Shown piece after piece: positions 53,506 through 63,603 of a stretch of DNA of 64,000 nucleotides. The notes beneath the pieces were generated by a model. It saw only the letters and a list, made by a program, of their open reading frames with translations. It did not search any database and was not told the origin of the DNA. The DNA lies in contig JAZNSB010000059.1 of NCBI GenBank assembly GCA_045590955.1, positions 12,280 through 76,279 of the forward strand. The letters run 5' to 3'. Position 1 is the stretch's first letter; every line of letters begins with the position of its first letter. The stretch comes from JAZNSB01 sp045590955 (GTDB lineage Bacteria; Pseudomonadota; Alphaproteobacteria; RF32; CAG-239). The position numbers and the translations under genes are program-made.

Positions 53506-54495
53506 ATGATTGAACAAATAAGAAAAATTGTAAATTCTTACTTTACACAAGAAGAAATAGATTCATTAAATCTGTTTAATAATAAGATTATTTTAACATT
53601 AAAAAACACTAACAAAGATTTTGACGCACTTAAAGCAGAACTTGAAAAACTGCCTAACATAAACTCGGTATCAATCATATATACCGGCACAAAAGATGTT
53701 TCTTCGTTCAATCAACCGCAAAAAAAAGAACTGTTACCAACAGTAAAAAATGTAATTTTGGTATCTTCAGGCAAAGGCGGAGTTGGCAAATCCACCACAT
53801 CTGTAAACCTTGCCTTGGCATTAAAAAACCTTGGTTTAAAAGTTGCTCTTTTTGATGCTGACATATATGGTCCTTCTATTCCCAAAATGCTCGGATATGA
53901 AGGATTAACCCCCATAAGTTACGACGGAATAAGCTTTGAACCGTTTGAAAAATATGACATAAAATCAATGTCAATCGGCACACTGTTAGACAATAACAGC
54001 GCCCTGATTTGGAGAGGTCCGAAGGCCTGCTCTGCTTTGGAACAATTGCTTGGTCAAACCTCCTGGGGACCAACAGACGTAATGGTAATAGACACACCTC
54101 CCGGCACCGGAGATATCCAAATTTTCTTAAGTCAAAATCTTAACATTACCGGCGCTGTAATTGTTTCAACTCCGCAAGATGTTGCTCTTATAGATGCCAT
54201 AAAAGGAGTAAATATGTATAAAAGTGTAAACATTCCGATTCTCGGCATTGTTCAAAACATGAGTTACTTTTTGTGTGACAAGTGCCAACACAAAGCATAC
54301 ATATTTGGACAAGACGGAGCAAAAGACACAGCTGAACAATTATCTGTTCCATTTTTGGGAGAGATTCCTTTGAGCATTGATTTACGCATTGCTTCTGATG
54401 AAGGCCTCCCCATTATAGAACATAACATTACAAGCCCCATTTCAGAGGCATACATAAACATTGCAAAACAAATTAAACCGGTTTTGAAGTTATGA
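53506..54495 (+). CDS. mrp: Mrp/ApbC-type Fe-S cluster carrier ATPase
   Basis: 329 aa. N-terminal DUF59/MIP18-like domain (about 1-70), P-loop with deviant Walker A SSGKGGVGKST, switch FDADIYGPSIP, DTPPGTGD, and a CxxC cluster-binding motif (CDKC) at about 258-261. Carries Fe-S clusters to apoproteins. The stop overlaps the uvrC start (ATGA), so the two are cotranscribed. Confidence 0.95.
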   Translation: MIEQIRKIVNSYFTQEEIDSLNLFNNKIILTLKNTNKDFDALKAELEKLPNINSVSIIYTGTKDVSSFNQPQKKELLPTVKNVILVSSGKGGVGKSTTSVNLALALKNLGLKVALFDADIYGPSIPKMLGYEGLTPISYDGISFEPFEKYDIKSMSIGTLLDNNSALIWRGPKACSALEQLLGQTSWGPTDVMVIDTPPGTGDIQIFLSQNLNITGAVIVSTPQDVALIDAIKGVNMYKSVNIPILGIVQNMSYFLCDKCQHKAYIFGQDGAKDTAEQLSVPFLGEIPLSIDLRIASDEGLPIIEHNITSPISEAYINIAKQIKPVLKL

Positions 54496-56288
54496 TGGAA
54501 GGCTTAAAGACATTAAAACAATATATCAAAAACGCCCCACAAATGCCAGGGGTTTATCGCATGCTTGACAAAGATGGCAAGGTTTTATATGTCGGCAAAG
54601 CAAAAAACATTCAAAAACGCATTACCTCATATTCACATATAGACAAGCTTCCTCTGCGTTTGCAACGCATGGTTTCTCAAATACACTCTATGGAATTCAT
54701 TGTTGTAAAAGATGAAAAAAGAGCTTTATTGTTAGAAAATGAACTCATCAAAAAACTTGAGCCCAAATACAACATTTTGTTAAAAGATGATAAGTCGTTT
54801 CCTTTTTTATCCGTAGACTTACATTCTGATTATCCTTTATTAAAAAAAATGCGTGGCAAAAAGAACAAAGGAGACAAAGTTTTTGGACCATTTGCCAGTG
54901 TTTCTGATTTAAATTCCACCATAGATACTTTGCAAAAACTTTTTATGTTACGCTCTTGCACTGACACCGTTTTTAACAACAGAAGCCGCCCGTGTTTATT
55001 GCATCAAATCAAACTTTGCACAGCACCATGCGTAAAAAAAGTAACCCCGCAAGAATACCGACAACAATTACAATCTGCCCTTGATTTTTTAGAGGGTAAA
55101 AACAGCAAATTACAAGAAGAATTTGCACGCAAAATGTCAATTGCTTCACAAAATCAGGAATACGAACTTGCCGCCGTATACAGAGATAAAATAAAGGCGT
55201 TAACCTCAATCCAAACCTCAACATCACCGGAATACAGCAAAATTCCTTCAGCAGATGTTGTTGCCTGTGCCCAAGATGCAGATCAAGTTTGTGTAGAAGT
55301 TTTTATTATCCGCAACGGCATTTCAAATGGCAATATATCGTTTTATCCCAAACAAATGCTTGGCGACAGCAAATCAGACATTTTAGAAGCATTTTTAAGT
55401 TCTTTTTATGCAACACATGATGTTCCGAAAGAAATCATTGTATCTTCTCCGCTTGAAAACACAGACTTTTTACAAACTGCTTTGAACACTAAAATTGCAC
55501 ATCACAAACAAGGCTATAAAGCAACACTCATTGCAGATGCATTAACCAACGCAAACCTTTCTTTACAAAGACATATTGCCTTAGAAAGCAAAATGACGGC
55601 CAATTTACAAGAAATGCAAAAAGTTTTTGGTTTAGAACAAACACCAAAACGCATAGAAGTGTATGATAACTCTCACAACCAAGGTTCTTTTGCAGTCGGT
55701 TCATACATTGTTGCAACAGATAGCGGTTTTGCAAAATCACAATATCGCAAATTTAATATCAAAAACCCAAACATTTTCAATGACGATTTTGCCATGATGA
55801 AAGAAGTTTTAAACAGGCGTTTTGCTCATATGACAGAAGAAAACCGGCCGGATGTTATTTTGATAGACGGCGGACAAGGACAATTAAACGCCGTAATAAA
55901 TGCTTTATCTGCGCACAATACTGAGGGTATAACTTTTATTGGTATTGCCAAAGGGCCTCAAAGAAACGCTGGAAAAGAAACATACCACCTCATTGGCAAA
56001 GAGCCTTTTTCTTTGCCCTATCAGTCATCTTTGGCTTTCTATATGCAAAACATCAGAGATGAAGCACACCGCTTTGCCATATCCACCCACCGCCATAAAA
56101 GATTAAAATCTGTAAGCAAATCAAGCCTGGATGAAATTGAAGATATTGGCCCCAAACGCAAAAAACAATTATTACATCATTTTGGTAATGTTGAAGCAAT
56201 TTCTCAGGCTTCTGTTGAAGATTTATGCAAAATAGACGGCATCAATAAAAAAGTAGCGCAAAAGATTTTTAACTTCTTCCATATTTAA
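54492..56288 (+). CDS. uvrC: Excinuclease ABC subunit C
   Basis: 598 aa. Dual incision nuclease of nucleotide excision repair. Seen: GIY-YIG domain at about 14-95 (PGVYRMLDKDGKVLYVGKA), UVR motif near 205-235 (QEYELAAVYRDKIKAL), RNase H-like 5' nuclease with YDNSHNQGSF and DVILIDGGQGQL, and C-terminal helix-hairpin-helix pair (LDEIEDIGPKRKKQLL). Intact, in contrast to uvrB. 50 bp before pgsA, the usual uvrC-pgsA pairing of alphaproteobacteria. Confidence 0.96.
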   Translation: MMEGLKTLKQYIKNAPQMPGVYRMLDKDGKVLYVGKAKNIQKRITSYSHIDKLPLRLQRMVSQIHSMEFIVVKDEKRALLLENELIKKLEPKYNILLKDDKSFPFLSVDLHSDYPLLKKMRGKKNKGDKVFGPFASVSDLNSTIDTLQKLFMLRSCTDTVFNNRSRPCLLHQIKLCTAPCVKKVTPQEYRQQLQSALDFLEGKNSKLQEEFARKMSIASQNQEYELAAVYRDKIKALTSIQTSTSPEYSKIPSADVVACAQDADQVCVEVFIIRNGISNGNISFYPKQMLGDSKSDILEAFLSSFYATHDVPKEIIVSSPLENTDFLQTALNTKIAHHKQGYKATLIADALTNANLSLQRHIALESKMTANLQEMQKVFGLEQTPKRIEVYDNSHNQGSFAVGSYIVATDSGFAKSQYRKFNIKNPNIFNDDFAMMKEVLNRRFAHMTEENRPDVILIDGGQGQLNAVINALSAHNTEGITFIGIAKGPQRNAGKETYHLIGKEPFSLPYQSSLAFYMQNIRDEAHRFAISTHRHKRLKSVSKSSLDEIEDIGPKRKKQLLHHFGNVEAISQASVEDLCKIDGINKKVAQKIFNFFHI

Positions 56289-56338
56289 AAATATGTGATA
56301 TAACAAAACTAGTTTTAATTTTTTAGGAAGAACAAAAT

Positions 56339-57028
56339 ATGTATAATTTGCCAAACTTATTAACAATTTCCAGAATTGTTGTAATTCCGGTAATTTTCTT
56401 ATCTGTATTTTTTCATTGGCTCACAATGCTTGCTGCTGTTTTGTTTATTGTGGCCTCAATCACAGATTATTTTGACGGATACCTTGCCCGAGCATATAAT
56501 CAAACCTCTGCTTTTGGCAGACTGCTTGACCCAATTGCCGACAAATTATTAGTTGCCTCTGCTCTGATTGTTATCTTGGCCAGAGAAGAAATGGTGTATA
56601 ATTCTTTCAACTTTATCCCTGTTATTGTCATCTTGTGCAGAGAAATTTTAGTTTCCGGCTTGCGTGAATTTTTAGCCGAAGGTCGCCAACTTATGCCGGT
56701 TACACGTTTAGCAAAATGGAAAACAGGTTTCCAAATGACAGCTTTATCAATGATTTTGGTTGGCCACATTTTCCAACCTCTTGGTGTTGTTTTGTTATGG
56801 ATTGCAGGTGTTCTTACTTTTTGGACAGGATATCTTTATTTCCAAAAAAGTTTAGATTATGTAAAATCTGTAGAAGGCCAAAAAGCTGATAAAAACAAAA
56901 CAGAAGCTGTAAAAACAACGCAAGAAATTCAAAAAAAAGTTATAAAAAATCAGGCAAAAAAAGCTCCTGCAAAAAAAACAACAAAAACAACTAAAGCAGG
57001 TGCAAAAACAAAAAAAACATCTAAATAG
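56339..57028 (+). CDS. pgsA: Phosphatidylglycerophosphate synthase with Lys/Ala-rich tail
   Basis: 229 aa. Makes PGP from CDP-diacylglycerol. Seen: YNLPNLLTISRI; the CDP-alcohol phosphotransferase motif DGYLARAYNQTSAFGRLLDPIADK (given in two overlapping pieces: DGYLAR, then GRLLDPIAD); and about six membrane helices to residue 180. Residues about 183-229 form an unusual disordered tail rich in Lys, Ala and Thr (KKAPAKKTTKTTKAGAK), like histone H1 tails, that ordinary PgsA lacks. Confidence 0.94.
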   Translation: MYNLPNLLTISRIVVIPVIFLSVFFHWLTMLAAVLFIVASITDYFDGYLARAYNQTSAFGRLLDPIADKLLVASALIVILAREEMVYNSFNFIPVIVILCREILVSGLREFLAEGRQLMPVTRLAKWKTGFQMTALSMILVGHIFQPLGVVLLWIAGVLTFWTGYLYFQKSLDYVKSVEGQKADKNKTEAVKTTQEIQKKVIKNQAKKAPAKKTTKTTKAGAKTKKTSK

Positions 57029-57036
57029 GAGAAATT

Positions 57037-57732
57037 ATGCATTCTGATATTGCCCACATTTTGGTTGTAGATGACGATACCAGATTGCGTGAACTGCTCT
57101 GCAGATTTTTAAGAGAAGAAAATTTCATGGTTTCTGCCGCCAAAGATGCAGCAGAAGCAAGAGATTTTCTTCTTTTGTATAACTTTGATTTGCTTATTGT
57201 AGATGTCATGATGCCCAATGAAACAGGGTTTGAATTTTTGCAAAAACTCAGACAAACCAATCAGGTTCCGGTAATTATGCTCACTGCTGTTACAGATTCA
57301 GATTCTCGCATTCAAGGACTTGAACACGGCGCAGATGATTATATTGGCAAACCGTTTGAACCAAAAGAATTAGTACTGCGCATCAACAACATCTTAAAAC
57401 ACACAAAAAAAGAAATGTCCTCTTCCGATAACATTTTATATTTTGGCTCGCTTAGTTTTGATACGCAAAGCAAACAACTGACAAATAAATCAAAAAACAT
57501 TATTCACCTATCTCCTTTAGAAGAAAATATATTGTCCATTATGAGTGCCAAATGTGGGCAAATTTTTCAAAGAGAAGAACTTGCAGGTTTGCTTGGAGCA
57601 GAACAAAATGCTCGCTCAATAGACGTGCAAATTACCAGACTTAGAAAAAAGCTTGAACCGGATACAAAAAATCCAAAATTTCTAAAAACAGTCAGAGGAA
57701 AGGGATATGTTCTCATTCCCGATAAAATATAG
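57037..57732 (+). CDS. OmpR-family response regulator
   Basis: 231 aa. Receiver domain with acidic pocket VVDDDT, phosphoacceptor Asp56 (LIVDVMMP), Thr in MLTAVTDSD, Lys105 (GKPFEP); then winged-helix DNA-binding domain at about 130-230 (SPLEENILSIM, RSIDVQITRLRKKL, VRGKGYVL). 9 bp before its sensor kinase. Likely the alphaproteobacterial OmpR-like regulator; the regulon is not known. Confidence 0.93.
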   Translation: MHSDIAHILVVDDDTRLRELLCRFLREENFMVSAAKDAAEARDFLLLYNFDLLIVDVMMPNETGFEFLQKLRQTNQVPVIMLTAVTDSDSRIQGLEHGADDYIGKPFEPKELVLRINNILKHTKKEMSSSDNILYFGSLSFDTQSKQLTNKSKNIIHLSPLEENILSIMSAKCGQIFQREELAGLLGAEQNARSIDVQITRLRKKLEPDTKNPKFLKTVRGKGYVLIPDKI

Positions 57733-57741
57733 GATCATACC

Positions 57742-59115
57742 ATGCATTACAAATTTCCTAAAAAAATAGATAAAATAATCAGAAGAATCAAACATGCAGT
57801 TCTGCCTAAAAAACTGTTTTTCAGAACACTTTTAATGATTTTGCTTCCGCTTTTAGCCGTGCAAATTGTTTCAATATGGACATTTTTTGATGTAAACTGG
57901 GGCAGAGTTGGCAGAAGCTTGTCAAATAACGTTGCACAAGACATCTATGTTTTAGTAAATCTTGTTAACCAAGACATTTCAAATAAAACCAACATTGCCG
58001 AAATTGAAAAAATGTCATCAGACATATTTGGCATAGACATGCACTATTATGATCAATCAAGCAAACCTTCTGCATACAAGAAAATAAAAAAAGGAAAAAA
58101 AATAATCACCAATTTTTTGAAAGACTCACTTAAAACAAAATTTGCAAACAATGGTAAAGCATTTTTATACAGAGGAACCGGAGACAAAAACATTATCGTT
58201 GTAATAGAACAAGAGCACGGATTATTTCAATTTTCCGTCCCCGAAAAGAAATTTTTCACTTCATCCATGTTTGCTTTCATCATATGGATGAGCATAACTT
58301 CTGTATTAATGTTTATAATTGTTTCACTGTTTTTAAGAATACAGGTAAGGTCAATTTCAGACCTTGCAAAAGTTGCAGAAGATTTTGGAAAGGGAGAAGA
58401 AAATTCCAAATTTAAACCTTACGGATCAGAAGAAGTCCGCAGTGCCGGTCTTGCGTTTATTAAAATGAGGGAAAGAATTGTTCGTCAAGTTTCTGAAAGA
58501 ACGCAAATGCTTGCCGGAATTTCTCACGATTTAAGAACCCCGCTCAGCCGCATGAAATTAGAAATGGCTTTAATTCCAAATGGCCCAGACAAAGAAGGAT
58601 TTTTAAAAGATATTTTTGAAATGGAACAAATGCTTGACGGATACATTTCTTTTGTAAGCAAAGGCACCGGAGAAAAAACCAGCACCATCAATATAAACAA
58701 CATGATTTCAGAAATACTTAAAGGTTTCAGAAGCAAAAAAGCCCTCGTTAGTTATTTTGCGCCAGACAAAACTCCTTTATTTAAAGCCAGAGAACAATCC
58801 CTAAAAAGAGCCTTGACCAATATCATTGGCAATGCCTTTTACTATGGCAAAACCATTGTTGTAAGATTAGAAACAAACAACAACAATTTTGAAATCATGG
58901 TAGAAGATGACGGACCAGGTATTCCAAAAGAAAAAAGAGAAGATGTATTTAAAGCCTTTTATCGTATAGACGGCTCACGCAATAAAGAAACGGGAGGTGT
59001 AGGACTTGGGCTTGCCATCGCCAAAGACATCATTTTAGCTCACGGTGGCAGCATAGAATTAGGAGAAAGCAAAGGCCTGAAAGGGTTAAAAGTATTTATA
59101 ACCCTTCCGTTATAG
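57742..59115 (+). CDS. EnvZ-like sensor histidine kinase
   Basis: 457 aa. Two membrane helices at about 30-50 and 175-200 enclose a periplasmic sensor of about 120 residues. HAMP follows (ISDLAKVAEDFGKGEENSKF), the H-box has His262 (GISHDLRTPLSRMK), and the ATPase has the N box (LTNIIGNAFYYG), G1 (EDDGPGIP) and G2 (GGVGLGLAIA). The EMALIP-type DHp sequence is typical of EnvZ-like kinases. Pairs with the upstream regulator. Ends 13 bp from the convergent ftsH stop. Confidence 0.93.
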   Translation: MHYKFPKKIDKIIRRIKHAVLPKKLFFRTLLMILLPLLAVQIVSIWTFFDVNWGRVGRSLSNNVAQDIYVLVNLVNQDISNKTNIAEIEKMSSDIFGIDMHYYDQSSKPSAYKKIKKGKKIITNFLKDSLKTKFANNGKAFLYRGTGDKNIIVVIEQEHGLFQFSVPEKKFFTSSMFAFIIWMSITSVLMFIIVSLFLRIQVRSISDLAKVAEDFGKGEENSKFKPYGSEEVRSAGLAFIKMRERIVRQVSERTQMLAGISHDLRTPLSRMKLEMALIPNGPDKEGFLKDIFEMEQMLDGYISFVSKGTGEKTSTININNMISEILKGFRSKKALVSYFAPDKTPLFKAREQSLKRALTNIIGNAFYYGKTIVVRLETNNNNFEIMVEDDGPGIPKEKREDVFKAFYRIDGSRNKETGGVGLGLAIAKDIILAHGGSIELGESKGLKGLKVFITLPL

Positions 59116-59128
59116 CCTAATTACTTAA

Positions 59129-60994
59129 TTAAAACTGTGGCACAGAACTTTTTGTTCTCTTTTCTTCAGAAACGGGAAGCAGATTTTGACGGTCAATTTT
59201 TTTACCCTTAACCACTTCTTTAATTTCTTCTCCGGTTAAAGTTTCATGCTCAATCAAAGCTTTTGCAAGTCTTTCTAGTTCTTTATCTTTTTCTTGCAAA
59301 AGTTTTTTGCAATTTTGATGAGCTTCTTCCACAAAGTTTTTAATTTCCGCATCCACCAATCTTGCTGTATCCTCACTAATGTTTTTATTATGAGTAAAAG
59401 ATTTACCCAAGAAAACTTCGCCTGAATTTTCTGCATAACAAACAGGGCCTAATTTTTCACTCATACCCCATTCTGTCACCATTGATCTTGCCAAAGAAGT
59501 TGCTGCAGCAATATCTGAAGATGCGCCGGAAGTAATGTTTTCATATCCAAATTTTAACTCTTCTGCCACACGTCCACCCATCATTATAATAAGACGAGAC
59601 AACATTTTTGTTCTTGAATAAGAATAATGATCTTTTTCCGGCAATTGCTGAACCATACCCAAAGCTCTTCCTCTTGGAATAATTGTAGCTTTATGAATTG
59701 GATCGCTTTCTTTGGTATATAAAGAACAAATTGCATGACCGGCTTCATGATAGGCTGTCAGCTTCTTTTCTTCTTCATCCATAATCATAGATTTTCTTTC
59801 ATTGCCCATCAATACTTTATCTTTTGCCTCATCAAAATCTGCACATGTTACCTTATGCTTATTTTTTCTGGCAGCAAGCAAAGCTGCTTCATTTACCAAA
59901 TTGGCCAAATCAGCACCGGAAAATCCCGGAGTTCCTCTTGCAATCACAGAAATATCAACATCTGCCGCCAACGGAACTTTTTTAATATGCACTGCTAAAA
60001 TTTCTTCCCTACCTTTAATATCCGGATTTGTAACAGTTACCTGTCTATCAAACCTTCCGGGACGCAAAAGTGCAGGATCAAGCACATCAGGTCTGTTTGT
60101 GGCAGCAATTAAAATAACATTTTCATTTGTTTCAAAACCATCCATTTCTACCAACAGTTGGTTAAGAGTTTGTTCTCTTTCGTCATTTCCTCCGCCAAGC
60201 CCGGCCCCCCTGTGTCTACCTACAGCATCAATTTCATCAATAAACAACAAACATGGAGCATTTTTCTTGGCTTGAGCAAACATATCTCTAACTCTTGAAG
60301 CCCCTACACCAACAAACATTTCCACAAAATCAGAGCCTGAGATTGAAAAGAACGGAACATCTGCTTCTCCAGCCACAGCCTTTGCCAACAAAGTTTTACC
60401 TGTTCCCGGAGGGCCGACCAAAAGCACACCCTTTGGAATTTTTCCCCCAAGTCTTTGAAACTTTTGAGGTTCTTTCAAGAAATCTATAATCTCTTCCAAT
60501 TCTTGCTTGCTTTCATCGCATCCGGCCACATCTGCAAAAGTCACTTTTTTGGCATTTGCAATCAACTTTGCTCTGGATCTGCCAAAACTCATGGCTTTAT
60601 TATTGCCTGAATTTGCCTGTTTCATAAAGAAAATCCACACCCCAACCAGCAAAAGCATCGGGAACCAAGAAATAAATATACTCAAAAATGTTGTGCCACC
60701 GGTATCTTCCGGCTTTGCTTCAACTTTAACATTATTATTTCGCAAAATTTCTACCATTTTAGGGTCATACGGAGCATATGTTGTAAACTTATTTCCGTCA
60801 GTATATGTTCCCTTAATGTTTGGTCCTTGAATTAGCACAGAAGACACCAAAGATTTTTCTGCCTTATTCATAAACTCAGAAAATGCAATTTCACTACTGT
60901 CTGCTTTTTTCTGCTTGGCATCAAATGCATTCATCACCATAGACAACAGCACAACCGCCATCATCCAAAAAATAATACTTTTTCCTTGTTTCAT
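59129..60994 (-). CDS. ftsH: ATP-dependent zinc metalloprotease FtsH
   Basis: 621 aa. Two membrane helices (about 7-22 and 100-120) flank a periplasmic domain. AAA domain: [36 protein letters not shown]. Zinc site HEAGH and the downstream acidic ligand region. Degrades membrane and regulatory proteins such as LpxC, controlled by HflKC (encoded at 51421-53416). Own promoter upstream; in the usual order it follows tilS, but here a plus-strand ORF lies between. Confidence 0.97.
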   Translation of the reverse strand: MKQGKSIIFWMMAVVLLSMVMNAFDAKQKKADSSEIAFSEFMNKAEKSLVSSVLIQGPNIKGTYTDGNKFTTYAPYDPKMVEILRNNNVKVEAKPEDTGGTTFLSIFISWFPMLLLVGVWIFFMKQANSGNNKAMSFGRSRAKLIANAKKVTFADVAGCDESKQELEEIIDFLKEPQKFQRLGGKIPKGVLLVGPPGTGKTLLAKAVAGEADVPFFSISGSDFVEMFVGVGASRVRDMFAQAKKNAPCLLFIDEIDAVGRHRGAGLGGGNDEREQTLNQLLVEMDGFETNENVILIAATNRPDVLDPALLRPGRFDRQVTVTNPDIKGREEILAVHIKKVPLAADVDISVIARGTPGFSGADLANLVNEAALLAARKNKHKVTCADFDEAKDKVLMGNERKSMIMDEEEKKLTAYHEAGHAICSLYTKESDPIHKATIIPRGRALGMVQQLPEKDHYSYSRTKMLSRLIIMMGGRVAEELKFGYENITSGASSDIAAATSLARSMVTEWGMSEKLGPVCYAENSGEVFLGKSFTHNKNISEDTARLVDAEIKNFVEEAHQNCKKLLQEKDKELERLAKALIEHETLTGEEIKEVVKGKKIDRQNLLPVSEEKRTKSSVPQF

Positions 60995-61025
60995 AAGATT
61001 TTCCTTTTACTTGAACAATAGTTTA

Positions 61026-61054
61026 TATATAGGATTATTATTTTAAAAACTCAA
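61026..61054 (-). promoter_or_regulatory. Probable ftsH promoter
   Basis: On the minus strand TTGAGT (plus 61049-61054), 17-bp spacer, TATATA (plus 61026-61031), about 32 bp before the ftsH ATG. Confidence 0.5.
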
Positions 61055-61117
61055 GACAGATTTTAACATTATTTATATTTTACATTTTTTTAATAACCTT
61101 AACATAAAATGTAAAAC

Positions 61118-61597
61118 ATGACAAAACTTTACAACTATGTTTCAAAACCCAACAACGTTCATACCGAAGGATTGCTTTCTCCGGTATTAACTCCTTGCAA
61201 CAAGCTGTTTCATTACAGCACCACAAAAAGAGCAAATTCCACAAATAAAACAGACATCATCAACTGGCTTGAAACCATTTTTCCCGGCAGATCAAAAGCC
61301 ATTTCTTTTTTAACAGAGCCAATGTCTCCGTGTTGTTGTTTTTATTCTTCTTTTCGTAAAAGAGACTTATTTTCTTTTGACTTTGATTTGTTATATAACC
61401 ACAAAATTTTTGGAGACATATATTGTTTTGAAGGCGATAATATCTTCAGATTAAACAGTCCGAAAGACATAGATTTTTCGCCTCTTCCTTGGCATATTTT
61501 ACAAAGAGACAATGGCATATTTTTTGCTGCAATCAGACACTATATGGTTGTATTAAAAGAAGGCAGACTACCACCGCAATTTTTGCAAAAATTATAA
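61118..61597 (+). CDS. Hypothetical protein between ftsH and tilS
   Basis: 159 aa, not recognised. No signal peptide or membrane helix; Cys-rich patch SPCCCFY near residue 71, many aromatic residues (FSFDFDLLYNHKIF), and a basic N-terminus. The ribosome site is poor (AAAATGTAAAAC). The 3' end overlaps tilS by six bases. It sits on the opposite strand inside a normally continuous tilS-ftsH pair. The compact composition and good fit to the gap suggest a real gene, but this is not certain. Confidence 0.55.
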   Translation: MTKLYNYVSKPNNVHTEGLLSPVLTPCNKLFHYSTTKRANSTNKTDIINWLETIFPGRSKAISFLTEPMSPCCCFYSSFRKRDLFSFDFDLLYNHKIFGDIYCFEGDNIFRLNSPKDIDFSPLPWHILQRDNGIFFAAIRHYMVVLKEGRLPPQFLQKL

Positions 61598-62677
61598 TTT
61601 TATCAGTGCAATTCTGGCTTTTGATGGAATTTTTTTAGTTTTCAATTTAGGTTTTGTTTCCAAAAATTCTTCCCATTCTTTTTTGCAAATTTTCATATTT
61701 TTCATTTCCGGAACAATCCAAATTTTTCCTGCAGAAAGAATAACTTCACACCCCTGCAATGTTTGAGATTTAAATCCTGATTTAAGCATATTTTTATATA
61801 AATTTTCCAACCTTTCAAACCTTGGCGGATAAACTTTTTCTGCCACATCTGTCAACAATTTGCTCAACACTCTAAATGCAATTTCTTCATGAAGTTCTGC
61901 AAAATTTTTTAATGTAAAACACATAATCTTTTTATTATAAATCCGAACATTATTCTTAATAAATTTTTGAGTTACTTCTTCCAAAAAAGTTCTCACTCTG
62001 CCCATTCTTTGTGCCGTATCGGCAAGTTTTTGAACATCAATCCCCAATTTTTCATCAAGAAGCGGTAACAGTTTTCTAACTCTGCCTCTTAAAAAAGCAT
62101 CACTCAAATTTGTTTCATCTTCCACCCAATTAATATGTTTTATTTGCAAAAAAACTTTTAGATCTTCCGGCAAGCAATTAAGCATCGGCCTAACAATAAA
62201 AATATCATTTCTTTTGGTCAGAACATTCATTGCCGACAACCCATCAACACCGGAACCTCTTTGCAATCTAATCAAAAACGTTTCTGCCTGATCTTGCATA
62301 TGATGTGCCACAAAAACAAATTTTACTTTATTTTGCAAACACCATTTTTCAATTAATCCATATCTTGCTTCTCTGGCTTTTTCCTCCACATTTGTTGCCG
62401 GTTTTTTTCCTTTCCATTCCAAAATATAATGCTCAACTTCATATTGTTTCATAACTTGCGCAACATATTTTGCTTCTTTTGCAGAAGACGGTCTTAAGCC
62501 ATGATCAACTGTCAAAGCAACCATATGTTTTTTATTTGCATCTGCCCAATTTTTCATCAACAGAGCCAACGCCAGAGAGTCTGCTCCACCTGAAACAGCC
62601 ACAACAAAAGTTGAAAAATCTTCTAATTTTAACTGCTTTAAAATACGCTCAATCTGTTGACTTAGTTTGATTTGCAT
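61592..62677 (-). CDS. tilS: tRNA(Ile)-lysidine synthase TilS
   Basis: 361 aa. Modifies C34 of tRNA-Ile(CAU). Seen: PP-loop VAVSGGADSLAL, HGLRPSSAKEA, VAHHMQDQAETFLIRLQRGSGVDGL, RPMLNCL, and the Asp-rich VEDETNLSDAFLRGRVRKLL. The start overlaps the end of cpoB by 16 bp. Confidence 0.95.
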   Translation of the reverse strand: MQIKLSQQIERILKQLKLEDFSTFVVAVSGGADSLALALLMKNWADANKKHMVALTVDHGLRPSSAKEAKYVAQVMKQYEVEHYILEWKGKKPATNVEEKAREARYGLIEKWCLQNKVKFVFVAHHMQDQAETFLIRLQRGSGVDGLSAMNVLTKRNDIFIVRPMLNCLPEDLKVFLQIKHINWVEDETNLSDAFLRGRVRKLLPLLDEKLGIDVQKLADTAQRMGRVRTFLEEVTQKFIKNNVRIYNKKIMCFTLKNFAELHEEIAFRVLSKLLTDVAEKVYPPRFERLENLYKNMLKSGFKSQTLQGCEVILSAGKIWIVPEMKNMKICKKEWEEFLETKPKLKTKKIPSKARIALIKL

Positions 62678-63495
62678 TGCAATTTTTCCGCAAAACTTTT
62701 AGCCTTTGACTTTAATTCTTCACTTGCTTTTGGAAATTCTTTTTCCAAGCTCAAAAACGCAGCACAAGCCTCTTCTGTCTTTTTAAGCTCACGCATACTC
62801 ATACCCAATTTGAGCAAACTATCTGCTCCTTTTGGTCCGGCTTTATAAGTTTGATATCCTTTACCAAAAGTAACTGCTGCCTTTGCAAAATCTTTTTTTC
62901 CATAATATACTTCACCTAGCCAGTAATGTGCATTTGGCACCAATTTATCACCCGGAAACTTGTTTATAATCTGATTAAATTTTTCTTCTGCTTTAACATA
63001 ATCAGATGCTTTAAGAGCATCTTGGCCTTCTTTATAAATTTTATTTACATCAAAGCCTTCTACTGCTTGCAAATCTTCTGCCTTTAGCACGGCATCACCG
63101 GTTATAGACTTTGGCGCATCAACAGCTTTCTGTGCATCAAATTTTTTTATTTCCGGCTGATTTATAGATTCTTGTTGAACAATTTGTTTTCCTTCTAAAA
63201 GGTTTAGGCGAACTTCAATATCTTTATTAATCATATCAATTCTTTCATTAATTTTTTTAATATGATGTTCCAATTCATCCATTCTACCCATTGCATTTCT
63301 AACCATTTGGTCATATTCGCCCATTTCTGCCACACCCACTGTTGCGGAAGATCCGTCTGTGTTATTTCTGTACACCTGTCTTTGCAATACTTTAATTTCT
63401 TCTTTTATTGCATTAATTTCTGCATCAGAAACAGCCGCCTTTGCCAAACAAGGCAAAGCAGAACAAACACACAAATACAAAACAAATTTTTTCAT
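62662..63495 (-). CDS. cpoB: Cell division coordinator CpoB (YbgF)
   Basis: 277 aa from MKKFVLYL, selected by AGGAGATTTACT; the longer frame is rejected. Signal peptide at about 1-19 (cleaves after AKA), trimerising coiled coil at about 25-100, Pro/Ala linker, and TPR domain at about 150-277 (AHYWLGEVYYGKKDFAKAA). Coordinates peptidoglycan synthesis with Tol-Pal constriction. Follows pal after a terminator. Confidence 0.93.
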   Translation of the reverse strand: MKKFVLYLCVCSALPCLAKAAVSDAEINAIKEEIKVLQRQVYRNNTDGSSATVGVAEMGEYDQMVRNAMGRMDELEHHIKKINERIDMINKDIEVRLNLLEGKQIVQQESINQPEIKKFDAQKAVDAPKSITGDAVLKAEDLQAVEGFDVNKIYKEGQDALKASDYVKAEEKFNQIINKFPGDKLVPNAHYWLGEVYYGKKDFAKAAVTFGKGYQTYKAGPKGADSLLKLGMSMRELKKTEEACAAFLSLEKEFPKASEELKSKAKSFAEKLQCKSN

Positions 63496-63552
63496 AGTAA
63501 ATCTCCTATATTTTTCAATATAGTAAAATAATTTATTTTCAATCTCAAGCAT

Positions 63553-63589
63553 AAAAAAAACGTATCCCGAATTTGGGATACGTTTTTTT
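63553..63589. terminator. Terminator between pal and cpoB
   Basis: CGTATCCC/GGGATACG stem with a 6-nt loop, eight A before and seven T after; works on both strands, and on the minus strand would end most pal transcripts. Confidence 0.85.
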
Positions 63590-63603
63590 GTAAAAGAACA
63601 AAA

